DNA from: Phialocephala subalpina
Taxonomy: Eukaryota; Ascomycota; Leotiomycetes; Helotiales; Mollisiaceae
Direction: 5' to 3'
DNA: 64,000 nucleotides
Assembly (NCBI GenBank): GCA_900073065.1
Contig: FJOG01000017.1
Location: 554,149 to 618,148 of the forward strand
Positions 12,645-25,376 of the stretch are shown here, in pieces. The notes below the pieces were generated by a model. The model saw only the letters and a list, made by a program, of their open reading frames with translations. It was not told where the DNA came from and did no database searches. How positions within the stretch are numbered: the stretch's first letter is position 1; each line of letters begins with the position of its first letter. The translations under genes and the position numbers were made by a program.

Positions 12645-15111
12645 TCAACTAGTAGCACCCTTGTCGTCGTCCTCCAGGAAGAACTGCATTGCTTGTCAGT
12701 ACATAACATTGTAATTTCGGAGCGGTCGCAAAGCAGCGTTTCCAATCTCCTAGCCCTGACAGGATAGTCGAGGACAAGGCTGAGATACTGGATGCAGTAT
12801 AGTATTGCGATATTGGCCAAATTTGTCCTTGCCTAGAGAAAGTGGATCGAGGAAGTCCAGGCAAGGCTGGGAGATTGAAAATCCCACGGAAAGAGAAGCA
12901 AGAAAGAAAAAAAAGAAAGAAGAAAGAAACTAACGTAATTGCCGTTCAACTTTTGCTCCTGATCTAGTTGAGAGTTCAACTTGTTTATACGAGGTCTGAA
13001 GTTGGTAGGATCGCGGCGGAAGGTGACATCAAGGTTCATCAGGAACTTGTTGCAGCCAGTGAGGAGGGATTCCGGGGCATTGGCACGAGCATCGATACCT
13101 GGCTCACCGTCGAAGACAATAACCCGGTCAGCGAGATAGGTAGCCATAATGAAATCGTGCTCGACGATGAAAGCTGTCTTCTTGGAATGCATGATGAAAC
13201 GCTTGATGACACGTGCGGCGATGATACGTTGTTCCGAATCGAGGTATGCAGAGGGTTCGTCGATGAGGTAGATATCTGCTGGTAGACCCAGTGCGAGCAC
13301 GATGGCCACACGCTGCAATTCACCACCGGACAACGTCTTGACCTCCTGATCAATGAACTCATCAAGCTTCAGGGGTTTGACAACATCTGTCTGGAATTGG
13401 GGAAGCAGGAAAGCGGTCTTGATCTTCTTGAAGAAGAGTTGTCGAACTGTGCCCTCGAACTTTGGAGTGATCTTCTGTGGCTTCATCGAAACCTTCATAC
13501 CCGGAACTTTCTGATTGCCGTCTGGGTTCAAGGCCCCAGCAAGGAGCTTACAGAAAGTGGTCTTGCCGGTACCATTCTCACCCATCATGACAATGATCTC
13601 AGAATCGGTAAAGTCGCCAGTTTCAATGCTGAGCTTGAATTCGCCAAGAGTCTTCTGCATCGACGGGTACTTGAAAGCACGAGTTCGGTCAACCATGAAC
13701 TCATCGGCAGCCTCGGCAATGCGGAAGGTCAAAGATTCCTCTCTAAATCGAAGATTCTCCGTGGGAATGTTGCCATCAAGGAAGATGTTGATACCTTCTC
13801 GCACGGATGCCGGCAAGGTAACGACACCATAAACTGCTGGTCTACCGTAGAGAACACAGATGAAGTCGGATAGGTAGTCGAGGACGGACAAATCGTGCTC
13901 AACACAAATAACATAGTCATCTGGTCGGAGAAGAGATCGAATAACCTTCGCAGCACTCAAACGTTGCTTGACGTCGAGATAGGACGAGGGCTCGTCGAAC
14001 ATGTAACTATGATGTTGTTAGTGCGAGTATTCTCATACCAAGTCTGGAGAAACGTACACATCAGCCTGTTGCACGCAGACACTACCAATAGCAAATCTTT
14101 GAAGTTCACCTCCTGAAAGGAGATTGACATCGCGATCCATGATGTGGTTTAATTCTAGCACATCCATTAGCCAGGCCTATAGCTTCTCTGCGGTGGATGC
14201 AAACCAAGGACATCCAGAACCTCCTCCAAATTGTCCATCGACGCATTACCCTCGATGAGTGTTCGCACGGTCTTGTCAGGGCCTCGGATGGCTTTCGGGA
14301 TACGATCGACATATTGAGGCTTAACGATAGCCTTAAGGTCATCTTCGAGGATCTTTGTGAAGTAGTCTGATTCATTCTTAGCGCCAGTGTACTTGCCTGG
14401 GAAGGGCTGCGCAACTTACTCTGCAGTTCAGAACCTCGGAAGTACTTGATAACATCTTGCCAATCCGGGGGGTTCTCATATCTTCCCAAATTGGGCTTCA
14501 ACTTTCCGCTCAGAATCTTCAAAGCAGTACTCTTTCCGATACCGTTCGAGCCTACCAGACCCAAGACTTGTCCGGGTCGGGGTGTAGGCAGACGATGAAG
14601 CTTGAAACTGTTCGCCGAGTAACGATGCGTAACATGCGACTCGAGGTTGGTTGGCAGATTGATGATGTTGATAGCTCCGAATGGACACTTCTTGGGGCAG
14701 ATACCGCAACCAATACACAGACTTTCGGAGATGAAGGCAATCTTAGACTCGGGGGTGACTTCGATACAGAGACGTCCACTCCTAACCACGGGGCAGGATT
14801 TCTTGCACTCTTGTCTACATTTCTAAATCATGTAATCAGCGTTATAGCATCTGCAGAGAGCGTGAGGACATACCTTCGGCTTGCACTGTGTTCGGAGGCG
14901 TTACATTAGCATTCAATCAGTAGGGTAGCGGGGTAATGGTGGGGTAAAGGATCGATCAAATACCTTGTCAGTGCTGTGAAAAGTTAGCAGTATTCTATCT
15001 GGCTATATTATAGGACTGAAAGAGGTGTAAACATGTCCTAGAAAAAGTCTGAAAAGTCCTACAGAGCATCTCTTACCTGATGATAGCAATTCTGGTGAGC
15101 TTGTCGGACAT
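12645..15111 (-). CDS. rli1: ABCE1/Rli1 ribosome-recycling ATPase
   Basis: Eight exons: 15111-15077, 14973-14964, 14885-14874, 14822-14420, 14366-14205, 14154-14058, 14006-12935 and 12683-12645; 609 residues (yeast 608). Exons 2 and 3 are only 10 and 12 nt, together encoding the end of STDK and CKPK of the first iron-sulfur motif. The last intron is 251 nt; the others are 50-103. Domains in order: ferredoxin-like region with [15 protein letters not shown] and [16 protein letters not shown]1 with Walker [10 protein letters not shown], signature LSGGELQR and Walker [11 protein letters not shown]; hinge; NBD2 with [17 protein letters not shown] and [11 protein letters not shown]-terminal [15 protein letters not shown]. 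Known role: splits 80S ribosomes after termination with eRF1/Dom34, cytoplasmic and essential. All catalytic residues are present. Divergent from CHD1. Confidence 0.95.
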
Positions 15112-15734
15112 CTTGACTGCCTTGCGCTGCTAGAGCTGCAAATATGCTTGAATTGTAATCGCAGACGTTCTGCGGATGGCGGATATCGGCAATATCCAAG
15201 TTGAGGTGTGGAAACACGTTCTCCCAGTTGACAAAGGCAGAGGGTGATTTTTTAAATTCTGGTTTGCAATGAATTTACCGCGATTGGAAGTGCGACTCAC
15301 TCACTAGTGCGGGCTCTACGGCAGAGAATAGCGAGATGCGTCCAAATAGAGACACCAACGACAGCAGGTCAATATCAAAGTCCGAATACAAAATGGCCAG
15401 AGAGCGAAGTGTTAGAATAAAGCGTGCCAGAAGGGTGGCAAGTACACGTCGAGGATTGTTCCACTGGCTGGACTACGAAACATTTATTTCACTCCATTTA
15501 ATGTCAAATTTTCTGTGAAGTAGGTGCGTTTTGGCACTTCCTGCCCTAATGTCCACCGTAATACCAAAGTCACAAGTTTAGGCGAGTCTCTGCGGCTTCC
15601 GTTCATTCGATTTCCATCCTCCTCTCGTCAGGACCACAGCCCTATATTCAAACACAACATACACCACTATCCGACCTCACCTTTACCATCGACCACAAAC
15701 TATTGTACCTGCCTCAAAGGGGGGCCTGTTCATA
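15112..15734. promoter_or_regulatory. Shared RLI1/CHD1 divergent promoter region
   Basis: The 623 bp between two start codons on opposite strands must hold both core promoters and 5' leaders. The CHD1 side (15600-15730) is pyrimidine rich. No specific factor site could be assigned. Confidence 0.5.
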
Positions 15735-18700
15735 ATGGCTTGTAAGTTCTTTATTTCTTCTGCAATCTCCGCGCCTATCCTAGGTACCACTCAAAGCTAG
15801 GCCATCTTCCTCTTCAGACCATCGACACCGATTCCTATATCTCGAGCATGTCGACTTGGAATACAATGCGAAAGTTTCTCTCCCAAAGTATCAACCCTCG
15901 ATGGCCTGTTTGATGAGTTATTTGTATTTGTGCTTGCTAGCACGCACACGAGCAATCCCAATGTATCAGGAAGTCAGCCTGTCACTTTCATCAGCAACCA
16001 TCTCAAGATGCGCCGGCAACACTCAGACTAGCTTTGAGGACTCCTAGAATGCGGTCTGGGGGTAGTTGAAATCGCCTGTCTCTTCTCTACGTTCTCATAT
16101 GGCCATTGGAATCCGGGCGTCATCTGAGAAACTTTGCACTTCTTGACTAGACTGCTAACCTCGCTGTCTTTCTAGCCCCACCACTTGGAGCTCCATTGCT
16201 CGACTCGACAGCCTCGCTGTCGATTTCTAATGGAATCACTGCTCCACCTACGCTCACTAAAGACGATGCCCCGTACGATAGCGAAGACAGCGAATTGTCC
16301 ATCCCCAATGTCGACGATGAAGCCTCGCCGGCCTCGAATCAACAGTCCGAGTTTGGAGCTCAAGAAGCTCAGGATACCGAAGCTTCCGAGACATCCGATG
16401 CTGAAGCTCAAGATCAATCTGATGACGCAGACTTTGATATGGAGGAAAACAGTCCGGCTCCTGCAAGGAATGGTGGTCGAGAACAAAGCTCAACATCCAC
16501 CGAGTCTCGCCGTCCTGCTAAGCGGAAGCTGGATCTCGAGGATGAGCATATTCTAGCCAATCCAGAGTTGTACGGTCTGCGGAGAAGTGTACGTGTCCAA
16601 AAGGAAGACTGCTCTCAGATGCCTTGCTGACATTTGATTTTAGGGTCGACCAGTCCAACACCGATCAATCGTATGTCGCAGCTTCACTTGCTATACACTT
16701 GTCGCGTGCTAGATATTGTACTGACTTCAGCAGATTGAATCTGATGATGATAATGATGATTCTGAGAGTGACGTCGTGCCGGCCCACAGGACAAAACGAA
16801 GAAAGCAGGAGCGCTCTCAGCCTTGTATGTATACCTCCACGACCTTGCCGTCGCCCTTAGCTAACATGTCCCTTGAAGCCTCAAAACGCGATACACCTAT
16901 TCTTCGATCAGTTTCCGATTCCGATTCCGACGATACTGATACCTACGGTGGTGCACGAGCTCGAACATTGACCAAGAAGCATCGTCGCCGCCAACTAGAA
17001 TCTGGCAACCTGGCTCCTGTATACCAAGAGAAACGATGGAACAGCCGGAGAGCTGCTCAAGTTACAGCTGGTGCATATCAGGAAAGTGATGCAGAGCTTG
17101 AGGATGAATCAGAAATGATGACGCCAAATTACTGGGCTGGTGAGACTGAGGACACTACTCCCTACATCGACGTCGTCCTCAAGCATAGACTCAAGGAAGG
17201 CAAAGACATGATTACAGACGATCCGAGTCGCGATGACTTCGAATACTACATCAAATGGCAGGGCAAGTCGCACTATCATGCCACTTGGGAGACGACCACT
17301 TCCTTGACCGGCATGCGGGGCTTCCGTCGACTTGAGAACTACTTTCGGAAGATTGTACAGGAAGATATATACATGGCACGAGGTGATGATATACCTCCTG
17401 AAGAAAAGGAAAAGTGGATGCTGGACCGCGAACGCGATGCAGATGCGCTCATCGACTACACCAAAGTCGAACGAGTCATTGGCACTCAAGACGGCGAAGA
17501 TGAGACCGAGTACTTTGTGAAGTGGAAGGGTCTCTACTATGAGTCTTGCACTTGGGAAGCTGCGTCACTTGTGAGCAAGCTCAATCAGGATGCAATCGAC
17601 CAGTTCTTGGATCGGAGCTCCAAGACTTTGTCGTCTGACAATAAAGAGTCTAATCCCAACACTCGAGGTCCCCACGTACCCATTCGAGAGCAGCCGACGT
17701 ACATCAAAAATGGCCAACTTCGAGACTTTCAGATTACTGGTCTCAACTTCCTCGCCTACAACTGGACCAAGAACAAGAATGTCATCCTTGCAGATGAAAT
17801 GGGCTTGGGCAAAACTGTTCAAACAGTAGCCTTCATGAACTGGCTCCGTCATGATAGGCGCCAAGAAGGCCCCTTCCTTGTCGTAGTACCTTTGACTACC
17901 ATTCCTGCTTGGGGTGACACCTTCGATCACTGGGCTCCTGATCTCAACTATATTATCTACAATGGTAAAGAGGCTTCTCGGAGCATCATTCGTGAGTACG
18001 AACTGCTCATCGACGGCAATGTCAAGCGGCCCAAGTTCAATGTCCTCCTCACATCTTACGAGTATATTCTTACAGATGCAACTTTCTTGGCCCAGATCAA
18101 GTGGCAATTCATGGCCGTCGACGAAGCCCATCGGCTGAAGAATCGAGAGTCACAACTCTACCAGAAATTGCTTGACTTCAAGGCTCCCAGTCGATTGTTG
18201 ATCACTGGCACTCCGGTCCAAAATACTTTGGGAGAGCTGTCGGCACTGATGGACTTCCTCATGCCCGGTGAGCTGGACATTGAAGAAGATATGGACTTGA
18301 CTGAGGAAGCTGCTGGAGAAAAGATTGCTGCTCTCACCAACAAAATTCAGCCATACATTCTACGCCGCACAAAGCAAAAGGTCGAGAACGACTTGCCTCC
18401 GAAGAGTGAGAAGATCATCAGAGTTGAGCTTTCCGACGTCCAATTGGACTACTACAAGAACATCCTCACGAGAAATTATGCTGCTCTCAACGAGGGTGCC
18501 AAAGGTCAAAAGCAGTCTTTACTCAACATCATGATGGAATTGAAGAAAGCTAGCAACCACCCTTACATGTTCCCGAATGCTGAGGAGAAGATACTCAAAG
18601 GAAGCGAAAGACGCGAAGACCAACTCAAAGGCTTGATCGCAAGCAGTGGAAAGATGATGCTTCTTGATCAACTGCTCACCAAGCTGAAGAGAGACAATCA

Positions 18701-21016
18701 CCGTGTCCTCATTTTCAGCCAAATGGTCAAGATGCTCGACATCCTTGGCGACTATCTCCAGCTTCGAGGTTATCAATTCCAACGTCTTGATGGTACTGTT
18801 GCTGCTGGTCCTCGCCGGATGGCCATCGACCATTTCAATGCCGATGACAGCAACGACTTCTGTTTCTTGCTCTCTACTCGTGCGGGTGGTCTCGGCATCA
18901 ACTTGATGACAGCAGACACGGTTATCATATTCGATTCCGATTGGAACCCTCAGGCCGATCTCCAAGCTATGGCTCGTGCACATCGTATCGGCCAAAAGAA
19001 ACCCGTCAGCATATATCGGCTCGTCTCTAAGGAAACAGTGGAAGAAGAGGTTTTGGAGCGGGCCCGAAACAAGCTCATGCTCGAGTTCATCACCATCCAG
19101 AGAGGCGTTACGGACAAAGAGAAGAAGGAGCTTCGAGAAAAGGCAGTCAAGGCTGGCAAGATCGATGATCCAAGATCGTCTGAAGACATCTCGAGGATCC
19201 TCAAGCGCAGAGGACAAAAGATGTTTGAACAGTCTGGAAACCAAAAGAAGCTCGAAGAACTCGACATTGATTCAGTCCTTGAAAACGCTGAGGAGCACAA
19301 GACTGAAGTTCCTGAAGGCATGGTCGCAGATGGTGGTGAAGACTTCCTCAAAAGCTTCGAGTATACCGATGTCAAGATCGATCTCGAATGGGACGACATC
19401 ATTCCTAAAGATCAGCTTGCAGGCATCAAAGCCGAGGAAGAGAAACGTGCTCACGAAGAGTATCTCGCCAGAGTCGTTGAAGAAAATGCTCCTCGCAAAG
19501 CTGCTATGAGAAACACTGCAGAGATCGAAAGAGAGCAGCGACTAGCTAAGAAGCGAGAGCGAGATCAGGCCAAGCAAGACGAGCTCGATGAAAGGAGGGA
19601 AGCACAAGCTAACCGCGCGGATCCTAAGCGAGAATTGAACGAAAAGGAGGCTAGGAACCTCTTCAGAGCCTTCCTCCGCTATGGGTCTCTCGATGAACGG
19701 AGAGACGAGTTGATCAAGGACGCTCGTCTCGTTGGGCGCGATATTGAGGTTCTCCGCAACGCTATCAAGGCTATCACCGACGAAAGCAAGAAGCTCCTCA
19801 ATGAGGAGAAGGAGAGAATCGAAACGCTCGAGCGTGAATCGAACAAGCCTTTGACAAAGAAAGACAAGAAAGCCGTACTCTTCGACTTTCTTGGAGTCAA
19901 GCGTCTGAATGCTGAAACTGTCATCGAGCGTCCGGAGGAGATGATGATGTTGAAGTCGATCATCCCAGTTGCTGCCGATTTCAAGAACTTTCGCGTGCCC
20001 GATGCTTCTAAGGCTGCTCACTACTCTTGCGAATGGGGTGCTAAAGAAGATGGCATGTTACTTGTCGGCATTCATAGACACGGTTATGGTGCGTGGGTGC
20101 AGATCAGGGACGATCCGGATCTTGGGCTCAAGGAGAAATTCTTCTTGGAAGAACATCGCGTGGACAAGAAGGAGGAACGTAGCAAAGGCGAAGAGAAAGT
20201 AGCCAAAGCGCCTGGAGCTGTTCACCTGGTCCGACGATCTGACTACTTGCTCTCTGTCCTGAAAGCGAAATACTCCAACGATCAAGCTGCCAAGCGTGCT
20301 GTTGAGAACCACCATAGGAATAACAAGAAGCACGACCGAGTCAACGGCCATCGTCGATCGGAAACCCGAGGCTCCGTTTCTGCTTCACCCGCTCCTCAGT
20401 CGAGGAAGAACCACCGTCAACCGGAGCATCGAAGCCGAGATCGAGAGAGAGACCGTGCGGACAGTCACAGCCAAGGAGCGGACCATTCCACCCCTAAGCC
20501 TGATCTGAAGAGGAAGCATAGCGCTCCTAATGATGATCGTCATTCCAAGAGTCATAAGTCGGAGAATGGCCATTCGAAGTCGAGTCACCAGCAAGATTCA
20601 ATGCTGCGTGTCATTTTCCGGCCTGTGAAGGATAGTCTGAAGAAAATACAATCCGCAACAAAGGAGCGTATCACATCACGGAAGGAACGCGCGAATCTGA
20701 TGAAGGTAGAGCTTGTTACGCTTGGCAATTTCATCAACGACCTGACCAAAGAAGAAGGCAATGCCTTAGAGGGTCAATTCTGGTATATCCCCCCCCGAAC
20801 AAGTGAACTATGTATACATACTAACTGGTTTCAAGGGAGTACGTCGCCAGCTATTGGCCTCCGATTGAAGGCAAGGACTCTTTGACCGGAGACCGATTGA
20901 TGAAAATGTACGACAAGATCGTAAATCCTGAGGTAACACCCAAAGATGCCACAAGCACATCAGGGAACAAGGTTACGAATGGCACACCTACATCAGCTGC
21001 GAAGGTGAAGAGTTAG
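15735..21016 (+). CDS. chd1: Chromodomain helicase Chd1
   Basis: Six coding exons: 15735-15741, 16176-16588, 16644-16670, 16731-16824, 16879-20782 and 20836-21016; 1541 residues. The first coding exon holds only ATGGCTT and is followed by a 434-nt intron. Intron 16825-16878 is 54 nt and stop free, so reading through would add 18 residues; its GTATGT, GCTAAC and AAG signals argue it is spliced. The last intron, 20783-20835, has a perfect TACTAAC. Domains: acidic N-tail; tandem chromodomains (about 270-345 and 375-430, with the second carrying EYFVKWKGLYYESCTWE); SNF2 ATPase with ADEMGLGKTVQ (about 485), VDEAHRLKN (about 594), ARAHRIGQ (about 878); SANT-SLIDE-like region; C-terminal CHCT/DUF4208 helices (from about 1400, ending in SYWPPIEG). 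Role: nucleosome spacing remodeller on transcribed genes. Complete and apparently functional. Confidence 0.95.
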
Positions 21017-22089
21017 ATTGAGATTATTTCTACAACGCTGAGAGGAGACTTCTTTCCAACACCATTGCGTTGGCGTTCATGGAATTTGTTCATTTGGGAA
21101 ATCACACAGGGGCTGCATGGGTTTGCGGCTGGCATGGGTGCATATATCAGGCGTTGAAATTATGTGTTTTAGAGCCAGAATTCCGTGCTCCTTGGGCGTG
21201 GAGTTTTGATCATTTGGGCATTGGTCGCTGGTGCATAGCATCACACAGACGACTCTTGGTGTTTTGAAATTGAGTCAAGAGAGGATTGTGTTACATAAAA
21301 GGGCTTCGAGGTATCAAATAAAGCTTCGTGGCCAAAAGTTGGGAATTGTTACTAGCTATTTGGGAGGATGGTGCTAAGCTCAGATATGCACGTTAATGTG
21401 CCTTGCAATATACTAGCTTCTGCATGATAATTTTGTTCTCCTGCCCCTCTGCCTTGCTCTCCAATCTGCATGGTTCTTTGCGATTATCCTAGGTTGATCC
21501 TGATCTATGTTCTTCAGAATACGAGACTTCTAGCCCTTACTAACCCCCCCGGTCGTTCCCTCGCGATCAGCCTTTTCGTACAGTCAGAAAGTTCATTACC
21601 ATGCCGTAGATGGTCTGACGCTCGAAGTCTTTTTCTCAAAGTATCTTTTTCACGCTTCAAACCACAGCCTCAATTCCTGATAACGCAAATTTGAAGAAGC
21701 TCCGAAATTATTTTCCATGCTAGCTTGTTTATTGAGAGGGTACAATGGAGGTCTCCGCTCTTGGTTGAGCTCAGTGTGTAGGCGCGGAGTACTTTGATAA
21801 TGCAAATAAACACATTGCAGGAAATGGCTACCAAGTCATTGAATGTCACCACACTTGCAACTTGTCCGTTAACGCAAACTTACACAGGCCTTGAAGTATT
21901 GAAGTGCAGGGTAGGGGAGAAGTCGAGGTTCGAAACGTACGTATGTACCACCGGAAGCCAATCTTTGAAAGGAAAGGGAAGCACAAAGATCAAATTCTCT
22001 GACAACTTGGCTGACCAGCGAGAGAACCAACTTCGTCACCCCTCCCACTCCCGACCTCTCCGTACGGAAGGGGGTTGCCATAATTGATA
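21017..22089. other. 3' flank of CHD1 up to the assembly gap
   Basis: No gene recognised. The sequence is of mixed composition with short open frames only. The part next to the gap (22020-22080) is C-rich on the plus strand. Confidence 0.5.
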
Positions 22090-22659
22090 NNNNNNNNNNN
22101 NNNNNNNNNNNNNNNNNNNNNNNNNNNNNNNNNNNNNNNNNNNNNNNNNNNNNNNNNNNNNNNNNNNNNNNNNNNNNNNNNNNNNNNNNNNNNNNNNNNN
22201 NNNNNNNNNNNNNNNNNNNNNNNNNNNNNNNNNNNNNNNNNNNNNNNNNNNNNNNNNNNNNNNNNNNNNNNNNNNNNNNNNNNNNNNNNNNNNNNNNNNN
22301 NNNNNNNNNNNNNNNNNNNNNNNNNNNNNNNNNNNNNNNNNNNNNNNNNNNNNNNNNNNNNNNNNNNNNNNNNNNNNNNNNNNNNNNNNNNNNNNNNNNN
22401 NNNNNNNNNNNNNNNNNNNNNNNNNNNNNNNNNNNNNNNNNNNNNNNNNNNNNNNNNNNNNNNNNNNNNNNNNNNNNNNNNNNNNNNNNNNNNNNNNNNN
22501 NNNNNNNNNNNNNNNNNNNNNNNNNNNNNNNNNNNNNNNNNNNNNNNNNNNNNNNNNNNNNNNNNNNNNNNNNNNNNNNNNNNNNNNNNNNNNNNNNNNN
22601 NNNNNNNNNNNNNNNNNNNNNNNNNNNNNNNNNNNNNNNNNNNNNNNNNNNNNNNNNNN
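22090..22659. other. Assembly gap of 570 N
   Basis: A run of undetermined bases. Any reading frame drawn across it is meaningless. The flanks do not show an obvious gene entering or leaving the gap. Confidence 0.99.
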
Positions 22660-25320
22660 AACAACCACCATCAGTCCATCTTCAAGCGAGCCGTCCATCT
22701 GACAAGCCGTTCCAGTGACAAGCCACCCATTATTGAAAGACAACGGCACGGCAAAAAGTGAGAAACAATTTTGCACCAAAGATGAAAGATCCATCATCAA
22801 CCCCTGTCAGCCATCTCGCATGGCCCATTGAAACTCTATTTTGAGTTTCTCGGGAACTGACCACAGTCTGACAGAGCTATGAGATTGATCTTCAACAGTA
22901 ATGTGTCAAGAAACGATCCACAATGCTTATCCCCACAACCTATCTTATGGTAAAGTTCCAAAGGAAGTTTTTCGGGAAACGGAAACAGTGAATCGACGAT
23001 CGCCATCCCGCGGGATGGGGCAAATTATTACCCCTTTTTTTAAGAGACTTTGTCTCAGCTCGGCACTTGCCAAACTTGCAATTCGGAAAATTGAGAGGAG
23101 ACGGCAGGATCATGGTTGGGAAGGTAAGACGAATCGAATGGTGGTTTATTTCCGGGAGACGGTGAACGCTGGTTCATGTCCGATGAAAATTTGAAGAGCT
23201 GGAAGATGCTAGGGCTGGAAAAAGTGATGCTCAGTGGAAGTTGAGCACGAGTAAGGAGGGCGGAGGTTTCTATCAAATGTGCTGAGGCTGCGGGAAATCG
23301 TATGATCTGATAGACGGATCGAGCAGAGCACTATCGATATCTTTCTTTCGTCCGAGGCCAAGTGGCGGAAGGAACTCGAGTTGACACTTGTAGCTTGTAC
23401 CGTACCGGTTCTGACCATCATGGCGCGAGAGCCGTAGCACTTTTTTCATCAAACACTCGACAGGCAGGAGGAGGGGGCGAGTCCATACTGCCTCTCGTCG
23501 CATAATGATTACTTGAAAGTGCAGTTGCTTGCTCCACACCAAGAAACTTGTCGACGCCAACTTTTGAGATACTGTGGAACCAACGTCCCCTTCCATCCTC
23601 GGCCTTGCCGGCAACGTCAGAAGTGGCCATGTTGAACGCCAAGCTGCATCTTCTAACAACCTCGAGATTGCGCACTCTAGACTTTGCAATCCATGCAGGA
23701 AATCGATACTATGAGTAGTGGAAAACGCGACCCCCACGCGCACCACCACCACACTTGCTGACCTCCACCCACCTCCTGACCCCCTCGAGTAACAGTCTAG
23801 CCCAAATCATGGGCTAGACAGAGGCTAGGGAAACAACCACGCTTCCCCACAATTTCCAGGAATCTCTTAGCGGCAGCCATCCCATTCCCAAAAGCTGCAA
23901 CACCTTGTGCCACGATCGGGTAAATCGGCCCTATCCTATCGAAGGCTGAGGATGTGAGATGCAGGAATGGGGAAAACGAGTCTAAGGCAAACTAATGCTG
24001 GTGATATCTCGATGAGAGCAACCAGCAGCCTTGCGCCACGGCCAGGTTGTTTTTGAGGAGGGGTAAGGTGAGGTGAGGTAAGGGAAGGAGGGGTTCACGG
24101 TTGTCAACATCCATGCTTCAATGACACGTCTGACAGTGGCCAATTCCTCAACGATTCAGTGTCAGCTTTGATGCTTGCGACTCATGGACGGGCTTTGACG
24201 CCTTCGATATTTTGGTACTGAGGGGTTGAGCAAGTGTGCTAATTAACACACCAAAGATCGAGAATGTGGAGAAGTACGACTGCAGGATTTTGAGTGGTTG
24301 GGAAGTTTTTCCGTCTGCTGTCATTGCCAGAACGCCATATTACTGCGCAAAGCCGGAGGGAAGGTAGACGAAGAAAACGCGGAGGGCAGGCAAAGAGAAT
24401 GGAAATAGACAGACGGGAAAGGCCAGATACGTCAACAGCTGCTGCCTCGCGTTCTGTAGCACGTCCAATTTGGAACCTCTAGCCTTTATTCTCACAACAG
24501 CATAACGTGAACTCGATGTAGTAGCATGGCGCGGGCCAGCCAAAGAGAGTGAGGGGTAACTCCTCATGCATGTCATCTCTAGACCCTTGGTCTTGAACAT
24601 CGCCTCCAATTCGTCGTCTCGCTCGGCACGCTCCACTGGTTTTGTTTTGAAGCACATGTCCAAATATCCACATTGGGGATTGCCAACGGTGAATGACTTG
24701 GCTTTTAAGACCCGAAATGGTCTTTTGCAGACTGTGGGTAGGTTAAGGGAATGTAACGGAGAAGAGGGAAAGGACACGTAGATTGTTGCCTATCTCAACA
24801 GCACAGCCTTGCCGGGAATAAAAGTTGAAACGGATGGGTGTCGGTGAGGTCTTCGTTGCACACGGGGGTCTTATGTTGCGGAGGGTACGGGATCGAGGTT
24901 GAGGGAAGGCGAAGATTTCGGCTTGTCTCTCCCGAACGAGCCGCGTGGGATGTCAAGGTCCCGAAGTGAAGGCGTGGGGGTCAAAGCAAAGTACCACCTT
25001 GTATCGAGTACAAACCCGGTTATCCTTCTCAACCAAGGAAAGTTCCAGGCACTAGATCTTGCATGCTGAAGAAACAAGATTGGGTCAAGCCGGGAAAGTA
25101 GACCGCAGATCTCATGATAGGAACGCGTCCAGCTCGTGCTCGAGGCTCGATCAGACCAAGTATCTTTCGGCTATGGTTCAGCTGTTGAGAATGAGAATGC
25201 AAGCGCAATTGAACAGGCAATTGAAAATTGGCTCAGTTGCCGTACAGGAATGGAAGAGCGGATAATGATTGTTGTCCATGATTCCACGACAGAGATTTTG
25301 AAACAATGTCCCAAGAATGT

Positions 25321-25376
25321 GAGCTGTGAGCTGTGAGCTGTGAGCTGTGAGCTGTGAGTTGTGAGTTGTGAGCTGA
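25321..25376. repeat. Short tandem repeat of GAGCTGT (7-mer, 8 units)
   Basis: Five perfect GAGCTGT units are followed by two GAGTTGT units and one GAGCTGA. The variant units are grouped at one end, as expected for slippage growth. No coding context. Confidence 0.95.

Noticed and set aside
14367..14419. Acceptor CTAAG at about 14373 for RLI1 intron 4
   Set aside because: It would give a stop or wrong frame; the ATCAG acceptor (exon from 14366) yields the family sequence [16 protein letters not shown].
16776..16880. Reading CHD1 straight through 16825-16878 without an intron
   Set aside because: Donor, branch point and acceptor are all strong there, and the read-through residues look unlike the acidic N-tail.
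21920..21945. GGTTCGAAAC resembling a tRNA B box
   Set aside because: No matching A box or cloverleaf arms could be drawn around it.
21990..22800. Open frames of about 225-254 codons spanning the N run on both strands
   Set aside because: They consist mostly of undetermined bases; absence of stops is only due to N.
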